From JAHEFX01 sp964614585 (GTDB lineage: Bacteria > Actinomycetota > Acidimicrobiia > Spongiisociales > JAENVV01): DNA of 22,465 nucleotides. Positions within the stretch are counted from its first letter, which is position 1. Each line of letters begins with the position of its first letter. Made by a program: the position numbers and the translations under genes. This document shows positions 13,878-20,473 of the stretch, piece after piece. The stretch lies in the NCBI GenBank assembly GCA_964614585.1, contig CAZTLW010000025.1, positions 1-22,465 of the forward strand, read 5' to 3'. Under the pieces are notes generated by a model. That model was not told the origin of the DNA and made no database searches. It was given only the letters and a program-made list of their open reading frames with translations.

Positions 13878-15359
13878 TCAGATCCGGCCGGCGAGGTGGT
13901 CGGCGATCACCTCGTCGGCGCGTCGGCGCACCTCGTCGAGGTCGGCGAGCCGGTCGAGGGTGGCGTACTGGCGGGCCATCCGGTGGTTGCCTGCGAACCG
14001 ATCACGATGCCGGTCGAGGAAGTCCCAGTAGAGCGTCGTGAACGGACAGGCTCGCTCGCCGGTCCGCTGCCTGGGGTCGAACCGGCAGTCCCCGCAGTAG
14101 TCCGACATCCGGTTGATGTACGCCCCGCCCGACACGTAGGGCTTGGTGCTCATCCGCCCACCGTCGGCATACAGGCCCATGCCCATGACGTTGGGGCCCA
14201 TGACCCAGTCGGCGCCGTCCACGTAGCGCTCCCGCATCCAGTCCCGCACCGTGGCGGGGTCGAGGCCGAGCAGCGCGGCGAGGTTCGAGAGCACCATGAG
14301 CCGCTGGATGTGGTGGACCCAGCCCCGCCCATCCAGGCCCTCGAGGGTGTGGGCGAGGCAGGCGAGGTCGGTGGAGGTGCCATCGGCCCAGGCAGGCGGG
14401 AGGTGCTGGTCGGCGTCAAGTTCGTTGGCGTCCCACTGGTCCGGCCACAGCCAGTGGATGCCCCAGACGAACTCGCGCCAGCCGATGACCTGACGGACGA
14501 ACCCCTCGGCCGAGTTGAGCGGCACCCGACCCGCCCGATAGGCCTCCTCGACCCGGTCGCAGACTTCGCCGGGCAACAGCAAGCCCAAGTTGAGGGCCGG
14601 ACTGAGGAGGCTGTGGGCGAGGTGCCAGCTCTTCGTCGTCATGGCGTCCTCGTGGGGCCCGAAGCCCGGGAGCACCTCGTCGACGAAATGGCCGAGCCGC
14701 GCCAGCGCCGCCCGCCGCGAAGTGGCCCACCAGCCGACCGGGTCGGCGCCGGGTAGGCCGTCGGGCAGGCCGGCGAGGACCTGGCGGTCGAGGTCGTCGA
14801 GGCGGCTGCGGGGTGGGGTCGGCCAGATGTCCTCGTCGGGCGGTGGCTCGCGGTTGTCGGCGTCGAGGTTCCAACGCCCGCCCACCGGCTCGTCACCGTC
14901 CATGAGGTAGCCGAGCCGAGTCCGGTGCCAGCGGTAGAAGTCCTCCATCCTGAGGCGTTGGCGGTCGCCGGCCCACTCGGCGAACTCGTTTCGGTGGCAG
15001 AGGAACTGGTTGGAGCGGACGAAGTCGACGCCGAGACGCCGCAGGAGCCGGTCGTGGGCACGGGAGTTGGGCTCGGTGGCGACGACCTCGTCAGGTTGGT
15101 GCTCGTCGACGTGGGCCTCGAACGCCTCCGTGAAGGTGGGTGCCCGGCGGTGGTCGACGTCGAAGCCGGCGTCCTCCAACTCGCCGGCGAAGCGGCGCAT
15201 CGACGCCAGCACGAGGTGGAGACGCTGGCGGTGGAAGGGGCGGGACCCGATGGCGCTCTCGGCCTCGACGAGGAGGATGCGGTCGGTGTCGGGGTCGGCC
15301 TCGGCGAGGGCACCGATCGACCGGTTCAACTGGTCACCGAGCACCCAGATCGTCCGCAC
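13878..15359 (-). CDS. Iron-sulfur (6-4)-type photolyase / bacterial cryptochrome (PhrB-like)
   Basis: A 493-residue member of the deoxyribodipyrimidine photolyase-related family (FeS-BCP), of usual length. The N-terminal Rossmann domain starts IWVLGDQLN. The FAD-binding helical domain includes SPALNLGLLLPGEV (253-266), GFVRQVIGWREFVWG (286-300) and WVMGPNVMGMGLYADGG (385-401). Cys334, Cys422, Cys425 and Cys438 have spacings of 88, 3 and 13, exactly those of the [4Fe-4S] ligands of Agrobacterium PhrB (350, 438, 441, 454). It should repair (6-4) photoproducts with blue light using FAD. The GTG at 15359 has TAGGGT 6 nt upstream and places the protein in register with the family. Structured repeats lie on both sides. 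Confidence 0.93.
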   Translation of the reverse strand: MRTIWVLGDQLNRSIGALAEADPDTDRILLVEAESAIGSRPFHRQRLHLVLASMRRFAGELEDAGFDVDHRRAPTFTEAFEAHVDEHQPDEVVATEPNSRAHDRLLRRLGVDFVRSNQFLCHRNEFAEWAGDRQRLRMEDFYRWHRTRLGYLMDGDEPVGGRWNLDADNREPPPDEDIWPTPPRSRLDDLDRQVLAGLPDGLPGADPVGWWATSRRAALARLGHFVDEVLPGFGPHEDAMTTKSWHLAHSLLSPALNLGLLLPGEVCDRVEEAYRAGRVPLNSAEGFVRQVIGWREFVWGIHWLWPDQWDANELDADQHLPPAWADGTSTDLACLAHTLEGLDGRGWVHHIQRLMVLSNLAALLGLDPATVRDWMRERYVDGADWVMGPNVMGMGLYADGGRMSTKPYVSGGAYINRMSDYCGDCRFDPRQRTGERACPFTTLYWDFLDRHRDRFAGNHRMARQYATLDRLADLDEVRRRADEVIADHLAGRI

Positions 15360-15365
15360 GCCGTC

Positions 15366-15371
15366 ACCCTA
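15366..15371 (-). promoter_or_regulatory. -10 hexamer TAGGGT, leaderless start of the photolyase gene
   Basis: On the minus strand TAGGGT, 6 nt, then the GTG at 15359. It lies 22 nt from the edge of repeat copy 2. Confidence 0.42.
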
Positions 15372-15393
15372 CGGTCGGCGCGGCGGCGAACCG

Positions 15394-15467
15394 GGGGCCG
15401 GAGCGCGTCGCCACGACGCGCCCGGGCCCCGAGAACGGCCGTGGCGCGCGGTGGGGAACCCTGGGTT
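15394..15467 (+). repeat. Structured intergenic repeat, copy 2 of 3
   Basis: Lies between the divergent photolyase and DUF6325 genes, so it is not simply a terminator. CGCGTCG (15404-15410) and CGACGCG (15414-15420) form a perfect 7-bp inner stem with loop CCA; GGGGCC and GGCCCC extend it outward with two mismatches. GAGAAC follows, then a GC-rich segment, and the copy ends in AACCCTGGGTT (15457-15467). About three quarters of positions match copy 3 by eye, including 16 identical bases in a row near the left end. Confidence 0.75.
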
Positions 15468-15489
15468 GGCCACGTCGGGCCATCCCCGT

Positions 15490-15517
15490 CGCTGCCGACA
15501 CGCAGCGGGCGTAGGCT
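15490..15517 (+). promoter_or_regulatory. Promoter of the DUF6325-SHOCT pair with a palindrome
   Basis: TAGGCT (15512-15517) is a likely -10; transcription near 15524 would leave a leader of about 22 nt with the Shine-Dalgarno AGGAGGGAGAGG. CGCTGC (15490-15495) and GCAGCG (15502-15507) form a perfect 6-bp inverted repeat with a 6-nt spacer directly upstream, over the -35 position, a possible regulator site. Confidence 0.4.
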
Positions 15518-15545
15518 GCGCCGACGCACCCAGGAGGGAGAGGCC

Positions 15546-15983
15546 ATGACGCTCGGACCCATCGAGCTCTACGTGTTCGGGTTCCCGGGCAACCGGTTCA
15601 CCGGGGGGATCATCCCGGAGATCGAACGACTCGTCGACGAGGGGATCGTCTCGGTCGTCGACGTCCTCATGATCCACAAGGACGGCGACGGCGACGTGAC
15701 CTTCGCCGAGCTCGAGGAGGCCGACGGCGACGACGGCGTCGCCCGGCTCTCCCAGCTCATGAAGGGCCTCGACCTCATCGGCGATGAGGACGTGGAGGCC
15801 TTCGCAGACGCGCTCGAGCCGAACTCGTCGGCGGCCGCCATCGTCTTCGAGCACACGTGGGTGAAACCGCTGCGGGACCAGTTGGCGGCCTCGGACGCCA
15901 TCATCCTCAGCAACATGCGGATCCCCGGAATGGTCGTCCAGGAAGTCTTGGACGCCGTCGAAGCCCTCGACGAGGAGGAATAG
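15546..15983 (+). CDS. DUF6325 family protein
   Basis: A 145-residue acidic soluble protein. The opening GPIELYVFGFPGNRFTGGII, then VVDVLMIHKDGDGDVTFAEL at about 41-60, the SSAAAIVFEHTWVKPLRDQL block around 100-119 and the ending with RIPGMVVQEVLDAV match DUF6325, a family widespread in actinobacteria and related to the DUF1269 group. The function is unknown. The ferredoxin-like pattern of alternating strands and helices is inferred from the hydrophobic spacing. The ATG at 15546 is preceded by a strong AGGAGGGAGAGG. Only 2 nt separate its stop from the start of the SHOCT gene, so they form one operon, an association I have seen for this family. Confidence 0.85.
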   Translation: MTLGPIELYVFGFPGNRFTGGIIPEIERLVDEGIVSVVDVLMIHKDGDGDVTFAELEEADGDDGVARLSQLMKGLDLIGDEDVEAFADALEPNSSAAAIVFEHTWVKPLRDQLAASDAIILSNMRIPGMVVQEVLDAVEALDEEE

Positions 15984-15985
15984 CA

Positions 15986-16345
15986 ATGCCACGACGCATG
16001 GGACGCCCCGGCCTGGTCGGCACGATGGCCCGCACGGCGGTCGTCGCCGGCACCGCCACTGCCGTATCCGGCGGCATGCAGCGGTCTGCCCAGCAGAAGC
16101 AGGCCGCCGTCATGGCCGAGGAGCAGGAGAAGCTCGAAATGCAGGCGCAGATGGCCGAGATGCAGCAGCAACTCGCCGCCCAGCAGGCCGCCCAGCAGCC
16201 CGCCATCGCCCCACCCCCACCGCCGGCGGCGATCGGCGGCGGCGACGACATCATGGCCAAGCTGCAGCAGCTCGCCGACCTGAAGGCTCAGGGGATCCTG
16301 TCGGACGAGGAGTTCGCCGCCGCCAAGGCGAAGGTGCTCGGCTAG
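15986..16345 (+). CDS. SHOCT domain protein
   Basis: A 119-residue protein. Residues 9-32 (GLVGTMARTAVVAGTATAVS and following) form a moderately hydrophobic Ala/Gly-rich stretch. Residues of about 40-70 are a Gln/Glu/Met-rich coiled coil (EEQEKLEMQAQMAEMQQQL), then Ala/Gln and PPPPP linkers. The last 30 residues, DIMAKLQQLADLKAQGILSD followed by EEFAAAKAKVL, are a standard SHOCT motif: two short helices usually found at protein ends and thought to mediate oligomerisation. The start ATG at 15986 uses GAGGAGG inside the end of the DUF6325 gene. A membrane-associated partner of the DUF6325 protein is a reasonable guess. Repeat copy 3 follows its stop by 10 nt. Confidence 0.85.
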   Translation: MPRRMGRPGLVGTMARTAVVAGTATAVSGGMQRSAQQKQAAVMAEEQEKLEMQAQMAEMQQQLAAQQAAQQPAIAPPPPPAAIGGGDDIMAKLQQLADLKAQGILSDEEFAAAKAKVLG

Positions 16346-16355
16346 GTCCGAAGCC

Positions 16356-16428
16356 TGGGCCGGAGCGCGTCGATTCGACGGTCTCCGGCCCAGAGAACCG
16401 CCGCTCACGCGGTCTCGAACCCTGGGTT
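16356..16428 (+). repeat. Structured intergenic repeat, copy 3 of 3
   Basis: Lies between the convergent SHOCT and SMP-30 genes. TGGGCCGGAG (16356-16365) pairs perfectly with CTCCGGCCCA (16383-16392), and inside it CGTCGA (16368-16373) pairs with TCGACG (16375-16380), giving a hairpin 37 nt long. A second stem, ACCGC with GCGGT, follows, then AACCCTGGGTT (16418-16428). It may work as a two-way terminator here, but no T tract is present. Confidence 0.75.
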
Positions 16429-16440
16429 CGTAGCCGCGGG

Positions 16441-17313
16441 TCAGGGGTGGCCGAAGCGGCGCGGTGGTGGGCCCGACACGCCTGCCTCGACCGCGAAGAC
16501 CTGCCCGGCATGGGGGTCGGTGGCCAGGGCCGGGCCGGCCAGGTCCACCGACGCGGTGGTGATCACGAGCGTCGTCAACCCCGGCCCGGCGAAGGCGCAC
16601 GACGACACCCGGGCCGTCGGCACCTCGACCACCGTGTCCAGGTCACCCTCGGGCGTGTACCGGTGCACGGCCGAGCCGCCCCAGATCGCCACCCACAGGC
16701 AGCCCTCGTCGTCGATGGCCATCCCGTCGGGGAAGCCGACGTCATTCGGCACCCGGACGACGACCTCGCCCTCGCCGTCGAGAGGCCCATCGCCGGTCCA
16801 CGGCCACCGCCGGACCTTGCGGGACGGGGTGTCGATGTAGAAGAAGGTGCCGCCGTCGGCAGACCAGGCCAGCCCGTTCGAGACGGCGACCCGATCCAGC
16901 AACGCCACGGCTTCGCCGTCGGCACCCACCGACCAGAGGCGGCCGCGACGAGTGGCCTGGTCCTCCACCATCGACCCCACGACCAGCCGGCCGTCGGGAG
17001 CCACCTTGCCGTCGTTCAACCGGGTGGTGGGGTCGTCGGCGTCGAGGGCGACCAGCCGCTCCCACCCGTGGTCGGTGGCGACCCAGACGCCGTCGGGGAA
17101 GCCGACGACGAAATGGCCGTCGACGTCGAGCGCGACGCAGCCGGGCTTGTCGGGCACCCGGCGCTCGTCGACGATCCCATCAGGGCCGAGGGAGCGGATG
17201 GCCCGTTCCTCGATGTCGACCCAGTGGAGGGTGGCGGTGTCGAGGTCCCACAGCGGGCCCTCGGCGAGCGTCGCCCGCTCGGCGACGAGGACGTCGGGAC
17301 GGAGGGTGGGCAC
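16441..17313 (-). CDS. SMP-30/gluconolactonase/LRE family protein
   Basis: A 290-residue six-bladed beta-propeller of usual length. The metal ligands of the family are present: Glu18 in LAEGPLWD, Asn146 in VSNGLAWS and Asp196 in FPDGMAIDDEG; Asn100 in RLNDGK is the usual substrate-side residue. Members are metal-dependent lactonases that open sugar lactones such as gluconolactone or arabinolactone. The exact substrate is unknown; the Gfo/Idh/MocA oxidoreductase of the window could in principle make a lactone but lies 2.7 kb away. The GTG at 17313 is preferred to the GTG at 17316 because TAGCGT then lies exactly 7 nt upstream. It follows the TetR gene on the same strand with a 20-nt spacer that contains this hexamer, so it is probably transcribed on its own. 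Confidence 0.9.
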   Translation of the reverse strand: MPTLRPDVLVAERATLAEGPLWDLDTATLHWVDIEERAIRSLGPDGIVDERRVPDKPGCVALDVDGHFVVGFPDGVWVATDHGWERLVALDADDPTTRLNDGKVAPDGRLVVGSMVEDQATRRGRLWSVGADGEAVALLDRVAVSNGLAWSADGGTFFYIDTPSRKVRRWPWTGDGPLDGEGEVVVRVPNDVGFPDGMAIDDEGCLWVAIWGGSAVHRYTPEGDLDTVVEVPTARVSSCAFAGPGLTTLVITTASVDLAGPALATDPHAGQVFAVEAGVSGPPPRRFGHP

Positions 17314-17320
17314 CACCGCG

Positions 17321-17326
17321 ACGCTA
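17321..17326 (-). promoter_or_regulatory. -10 hexamer TAGCGT, leaderless start of the SMP-30 gene
   Basis: On the minus strand TAGCGT, 7 nt (cgcggtg), then the GTG at 17313. The hexamer lies just after the TetR stop codon at 17334. Confidence 0.48.
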
Positions 17327-17333
17327 CGCCGAT

Positions 17334-17975
17334 TCAGGCCTCGGCCGATGCCGCCCGCTGGAGGCCGTCGAGGATGAGGTCGAGGCCGAACTCGAACGCG
17401 TCGCCGAAGTCGTAGCCCGGCTGGAGGACGTGCTCGGCCGTCAGGGCGGCGAGGTGGGGGTGGTCGTCGAACGCCGGCATCGCCGCCGCCACGTCGGCGA
17501 AGCCCTCGGCGTCGCCCGCCGGGAGGCTGGCCGCCTGGAACGAGAACCCGTACACGAAAGCATCGAGGATCGCATAGGCGCGACCGGTGAGCTCCCAGGA
17601 CAGGCCCCCACGGCGGAGGCAGCCGATCACGGCGTCGTGGTGGCGGAGGTTCGCCGGGCCCGGCCTCATCCGGGATTCCATGAGCGGTGCCGCCCACGGA
17701 TGGCGGACCAGCACCTCCCGGGCGGAACGGCACCGGGCCCGGATCGCCTCCGCCCACGGCTGGTCCTCGGGTGGCAGGGCGATCTCGGCGAACACGAGGT
17801 CGACCATCCCGTCGACGATCTCGTCCTTCGAGGGCACGTGGTGGTAGATCGACATCGCCCCGACGTCGAGTTCGGCCGCCAGCTTCCTGATCGTGAAGGC
17901 CTCGATCCCGATCTCGTCGGCCAGGCCCAACCCCGCCTCCAGGACTCGTTCTCTCGAGAGCGTCTGCTTCGCCAC
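17334..17975 (-). CDS. TetR family repressor, TetR_C-type ligand domain
   Basis: A 213-residue regulator. The start AKQTLSRERVLEAGLGLADE, the helix-turn-helix around TIRKLAAELDVGAMSIYHHV (about 27-46) and PSKDEIVDGMVDLVF match the TetR branch with the tetracycline-repressor-like C-terminal domain. The C-terminal part is all-helical (ILDAFVYGFSFQ, GYDFGDAFEFGLDLILDGL) and should bind a small ligand. It is divergent from the DUF4386 gene across two palindromic operators, so it most likely represses that gene and itself. The GTG at 17975 is preferred to the ATG at 17996: it has GGAAGG 5 nt upstream and gives the usual family N-terminus, while the ATG has no Shine-Dalgarno and would add seven residues. 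Confidence 0.9.
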   Translation of the reverse strand: MAKQTLSRERVLEAGLGLADEIGIEAFTIRKLAAELDVGAMSIYHHVPSKDEIVDGMVDLVFAEIALPPEDQPWAEAIRARCRSAREVLVRHPWAAPLMESRMRPGPANLRHHDAVIGCLRRGGLSWELTGRAYAILDAFVYGFSFQAASLPAGDAEGFADVAAAMPAFDDHPHLAALTAEHVLQPGYDFGDAFEFGLDLILDGLQRAASAEA

Positions 17976-17989
17976 GTCGACCTTCCCGC

Positions 17990-18034
17990 TTGACATCCGT
18001 ACTTAGTACGAGCATAGTGGCCGTACTAAGTACG
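17990..18034 (+). promoter_or_regulatory. Divergent promoter with twin TetR operators
   Basis: Two 13-bp palindromes, CGTACTTAGTACG (17998-18010) and CGTACTAAGTACG (18022-18034), are exact reverse complements with centres 24 bp apart. On the plus strand TTGACA (17990-17995), a 17-nt spacer and CATAGT (18013-18018) form a good promoter: the first operator fills the spacer and the second covers the start point. On the minus strand TATGCT (18011-18016), between the operators, could be the -10 of the TetR gene. Confidence 0.85.
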
Positions 18035-18047
18035 AAGGAGATCGACC

Positions 18048-18713
18048 ATGATGACCACCACCACCCCAACCACCCGACTCCCCCGAGTGCCGAGCCTCGT
18101 GGCCGGCTTCGGCCTCCTCCTCATGGCGGTGGTGGCCGCCCTGGCGAACTTCGTCGCCATCGAGGGCCTGGTGACGTCGGGCGACGCCGCCGCCACGGCC
18201 GCCGCCATCGCTGCCTCCGAGGGGGTGTTCCGACTGGGCATCGTCGGCTTCGCCGTCGTGGTCGTCCTCGACGTCGTCGTCGCCTGGGCCCTCTTCGAGG
18301 CGTTCCGCCCCGTGCAGGCCCGGGTCTCCGCCGTCGCCGGGGTGCTGCGGCTGGTCTACGCCGCGGTCCTCGCGGCAGCGGTGGCCCAGCTGCCGGCGGC
18401 TCTCGGAGCGCCCACCGATACCGCGACGCTCGCCGCCGTCGAACGGTTCCAGGACATCTGGGCGGTCGGATTGGGCCTCTTCGGCCTCCACCTGCTGCTC
18501 ATCGGCTGGCTGGCGTGGCACGCCGGAGTCGGCGGCTCCCGCGTCGTCGGCGCCCTCGTGGCGCTCGCCGGGCTCGGCTACGCCGTCGACGCCATCGGGC
18601 CCCTCGTGGTGGCCGACTACGGGTTCGAGGCGGCCCTGTACACGTTCGTCGGCGAGCTCGTCCTCATGGCCTGGCTGCTCGTGGTGGGTTTCAGGCGACC
18701 CACCCGGGCCTGA
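18048..18713 (+). CDS. DUF4386 domain membrane protein
   Basis: A 221-residue protein with about six hydrophobic segments, at roughly 15-38, 60-86, 93-114, 136-155, 161-183 and 191-213. The loop AAVERFQDIWAVGLGLFGLH (about 128-147) and the FRPVQARVSAVAGVLRLVYA block (about 86-105) match DUF4386, a family of integral membrane proteins of unknown function. The start ATG at 18048 is preceded by GAAGGAG at 7 nt; the second ATG, at 18051, is less well placed. Expression should be controlled by the divergent TetR protein through two operators in its promoter, so it may respond to the ligand of that repressor. Export or resistance is a guess from the context. Its stop is 7 nt from that of the convergent PrsW gene. 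Confidence 0.85.
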   Translation: MMTTTTPTTRLPRVPSLVAGFGLLLMAVVAALANFVAIEGLVTSGDAAATAAAIAASEGVFRLGIVGFAVVVVLDVVVAWALFEAFRPVQARVSAVAGVLRLVYAAVLAAAVAQLPAALGAPTDTATLAAVERFQDIWAVGLGLFGLHLLLIGWLAWHAGVGGSRVVGALVALAGLGYAVDAIGPLVVADYGFEAALYTFVGELVLMAWLLVVGFRRPTRA

Positions 18714-18720
18714 GGCCGGC

Positions 18721-19815
18721 TCAGCGAGCCAGCGGCTCCAGCTCGGCCCGCTCGGCGCGGACCTCCTCGGCGGCCTCGAGGGTCCACGGGTGGTTGGGCC
18801 CGTGGTCGGCGGTCATGGTGACGAGGGTCACCTGGGTCCGCTGGAGTCGCTTCAGGTGGTGGGCGTACGGCCGCCCGTGCTCCTTGCGAGCCGCCTTCTG
18901 GGCCTGGCGGCGAGCCTTGAAGGTCTCGAGGGTCGGCAACTCGTCGGGCGTCACGAGGTCCTCGGGCACCGATGCGTCGGCCACCGCCTCGAACGACGCC
19001 CGCTCCTTCGTGCGGGCGAGCCGCAACAGCACCAGCAGCACGACCAATGCCGGGATGCCCTTGACCAGCGTGGACGTCAGCACTCCGGTCTCGAAGAGTG
19101 GCGAATCGAAGAAGGCGTGGAGGGCCATGGCAGCCAGCAGCGCTCCAACCCCCACGGCGATCCGCTTGCCCCTGGCCTCGGCCACGGTGCCCACGCCCCA
19201 CCCGGCGATGGCCGAGTAGGTCGGGTGGTTCCAGAGGCCACCGACGATGCCCCGCAGGACGAAGGTCAGGACCACCGCCGTCATGCCATCCGAGCCCGCG
19301 TTGACGGAGAAGAGGAAGCTCTCGGTGACCATGAACCCGAGGCCGACCATGAGGCCGTAGAAGATCCCATCGGCGGGGGTTCGGAGCCGGGCCCCGGGGA
19401 GCAGGGCGAGGGCCACGATGCCGAGCGTCTTGAGTGACTCCTCGACGACCCCGGCGGCGATGGCGCTGGCCCAGTCTGCGGCGCCGGATGGCAGCAGGGC
19501 GGCCGCGATCGCGTGACCCGCCGGCGCAGCGGACACTCCGATGCCGGCGACGACGACACCACCCCAGACCAGGGCACCGATGACCGCCGGCACGGGCCGC
19601 CGCCGGAACAGCTCGAGCCGGTAGAGGAGGAACCCGAGGGCGAGGCCGTACCCGGCCCAGAGGACGGCGGCGACGAGGGCCGCGGCGGGGTGGGAGGCGA
19701 TGGCTCGGCTGATCACGGGCGCCAGGGCGATGACGCCCCACACGGCGAGGCCGGCGCCGACCCACGTGACGAGGGACCGTCGGTCGAGCACGGGCGGGCG
19801 GGCCGGCGTCGTCAT
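18721..19815 (-). CDS. PrsW-type intramembrane metalloprotease with C-terminal extension
   Basis: A 364-residue protein with about eight hydrophobic segments in residues 15-265. The family motifs are present: EESLK at 125-129, GLGFMVTESF at 158-167, the WNHPTYS His at 197 and HAFFD at 233-237; the glutamates and histidines should bind the catalytic metal within the membrane. PrsW in Bacillus cleaves the anti-sigma factor RsiW; the substrate here is unknown. From about 266 a hydrophilic tail of 100 residues follows, rich in Arg, Lys and Glu (KARRQAQKAARKEHGR; HPWTLEAAEEVRAERAELEP), probably cytoplasmic and unlike the minimal family. The ATG at 19815 overlaps the stop of the upstream gene as ATGA, which indicates coupled translation. 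Confidence 0.88.
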   Translation of the reverse strand: MTTPARPPVLDRRSLVTWVGAGLAVWGVIALAPVISRAIASHPAAALVAAVLWAGYGLALGFLLYRLELFRRRPVPAVIGALVWGGVVVAGIGVSAAPAGHAIAAALLPSGAADWASAIAAGVVEESLKTLGIVALALLPGARLRTPADGIFYGLMVGLGFMVTESFLFSVNAGSDGMTAVVLTFVLRGIVGGLWNHPTYSAIAGWGVGTVAEARGKRIAVGVGALLAAMALHAFFDSPLFETGVLTSTLVKGIPALVVLLVLLRLARTKERASFEAVADASVPEDLVTPDELPTLETFKARRQAQKAARKEHGRPYAHHLKRLQRTQVTLVTMTADHGPNHPWTLEAAEEVRAERAELEPLAR

Positions 19816-20387
19816 CCGTCGCCCTCTGGGTCGTGGACGACCGAGCGGACGATGGCCTCCATCTCGTCGGCGGTGCTGTTCCAGACATTGTCGGGCGCCT
19901 GACCGATGATCGTCATGGTGATGCCATCGGCGATCTCGACCACCCAGGACGCGCTCACGTCGGTGGGCGACCGGGCGATGACCGACACGCCGGTGCCTCC
20001 CGAGTCGGTGGTGAACGCAGTCGGATCGCCGATGGCCCACGCCGTCGTGGTGTCGTTCTCGAACCCGGCCACTGCCACGTCGATCGACTCGGCCGGGGTC
20101 GAGTCGCTCTCGACGGGGGCGACGAACGTCATGGTCGCCCCGCCCTTCTCGAGGACGGTGAAGAGCTCGTTGCTGTTCTCCGACAGCGCCCACCCCTCTA
20201 CCGGGAGGATCGTGGCGTCGCCGATCCGAAAGGGCTCGTCGGGATCCAGACCGGCCTGCCGGACGACGTCGGCGATGATCGGCAGCCCGGCGGCGAAGAA
20301 GAGGGCGACGACGAGGATCCAGGTCCCGCCCCAGAGGGAGCGCGAGTCGAGGAGATGGAGGGGACGGTCCACGTCGGGGGCGGTCAT
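19812..20387 (-). CDS. Single-pass membrane protein coupled to the PrsW-type protease
   Basis: A 191-residue protein. A short cytoplasmic tail (MTAPDVDRPLHLLDSRSLWG) leads to one hydrophobic helix at about 22-42 (TWILVVALFFAAGLPIIADVV), then a beta-rich outer domain of 150 residues (ILPVEGWAL, ATMTFVAPVE, WVVEIADGITMTIIGQAP). This suggests a type II topology with the large part outside. I recognise no named family. Its stop overlaps the protease start by 4 bp, so it may be a substrate, partner or regulator of the protease. The ATG at 20387 is chosen over the GTG at 20399; neither has a clear Shine-Dalgarno. TACGGT lies 10 nt upstream of the ATG, a looser fit to the leaderless pattern. Confidence 0.75.
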   Translation of the reverse strand: MTAPDVDRPLHLLDSRSLWGGTWILVVALFFAAGLPIIADVVRQAGLDPDEPFRIGDATILPVEGWALSENSNELFTVLEKGGATMTFVAPVESDSTPAESIDVAVAGFENDTTTAWAIGDPTAFTTDSGGTGVSVIARSPTDVSASWVVEIADGITMTIIGQAPDNVWNSTADEMEAIVRSVVHDPEGDG

Positions 20388-20461
20388 GGCGGCAGGCACC
20401 GTAGCGCCGGATGTCTTACTCAGCCAACCATGTGCCGATTTGGCCCACGCCCAGAGCCTCC

Positions 20462-20467
20462 TAGCGT
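20462..20467 (+). promoter_or_regulatory. -10 hexamer TAGCGT, leaderless start of otsA
   Basis: TAGCGT, 6 nt (gggggc), then the ATG at 20474. The run of G could act as a weak Shine-Dalgarno but is too close to the start. Confidence 0.45.
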
Positions 20468-20473
20468 GGGGGC

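Noticed and set aside
13795..16428. CRISPR-like array or transposon ends for the three-copy repeat
   Set aside because: The copies are about 1 to 1.6 kb apart with ordinary genes between them, with no regular spacers, no transposase and no target duplications visible.
16441..18069. Single open minus-strand frame joining SMP-30 to the region upstream of TetR
   Set aside because: The part above 17316 overlaps TetR in another frame and is Arg/Pro/Gly-rich; the SMP-30 domain starts at 17313.
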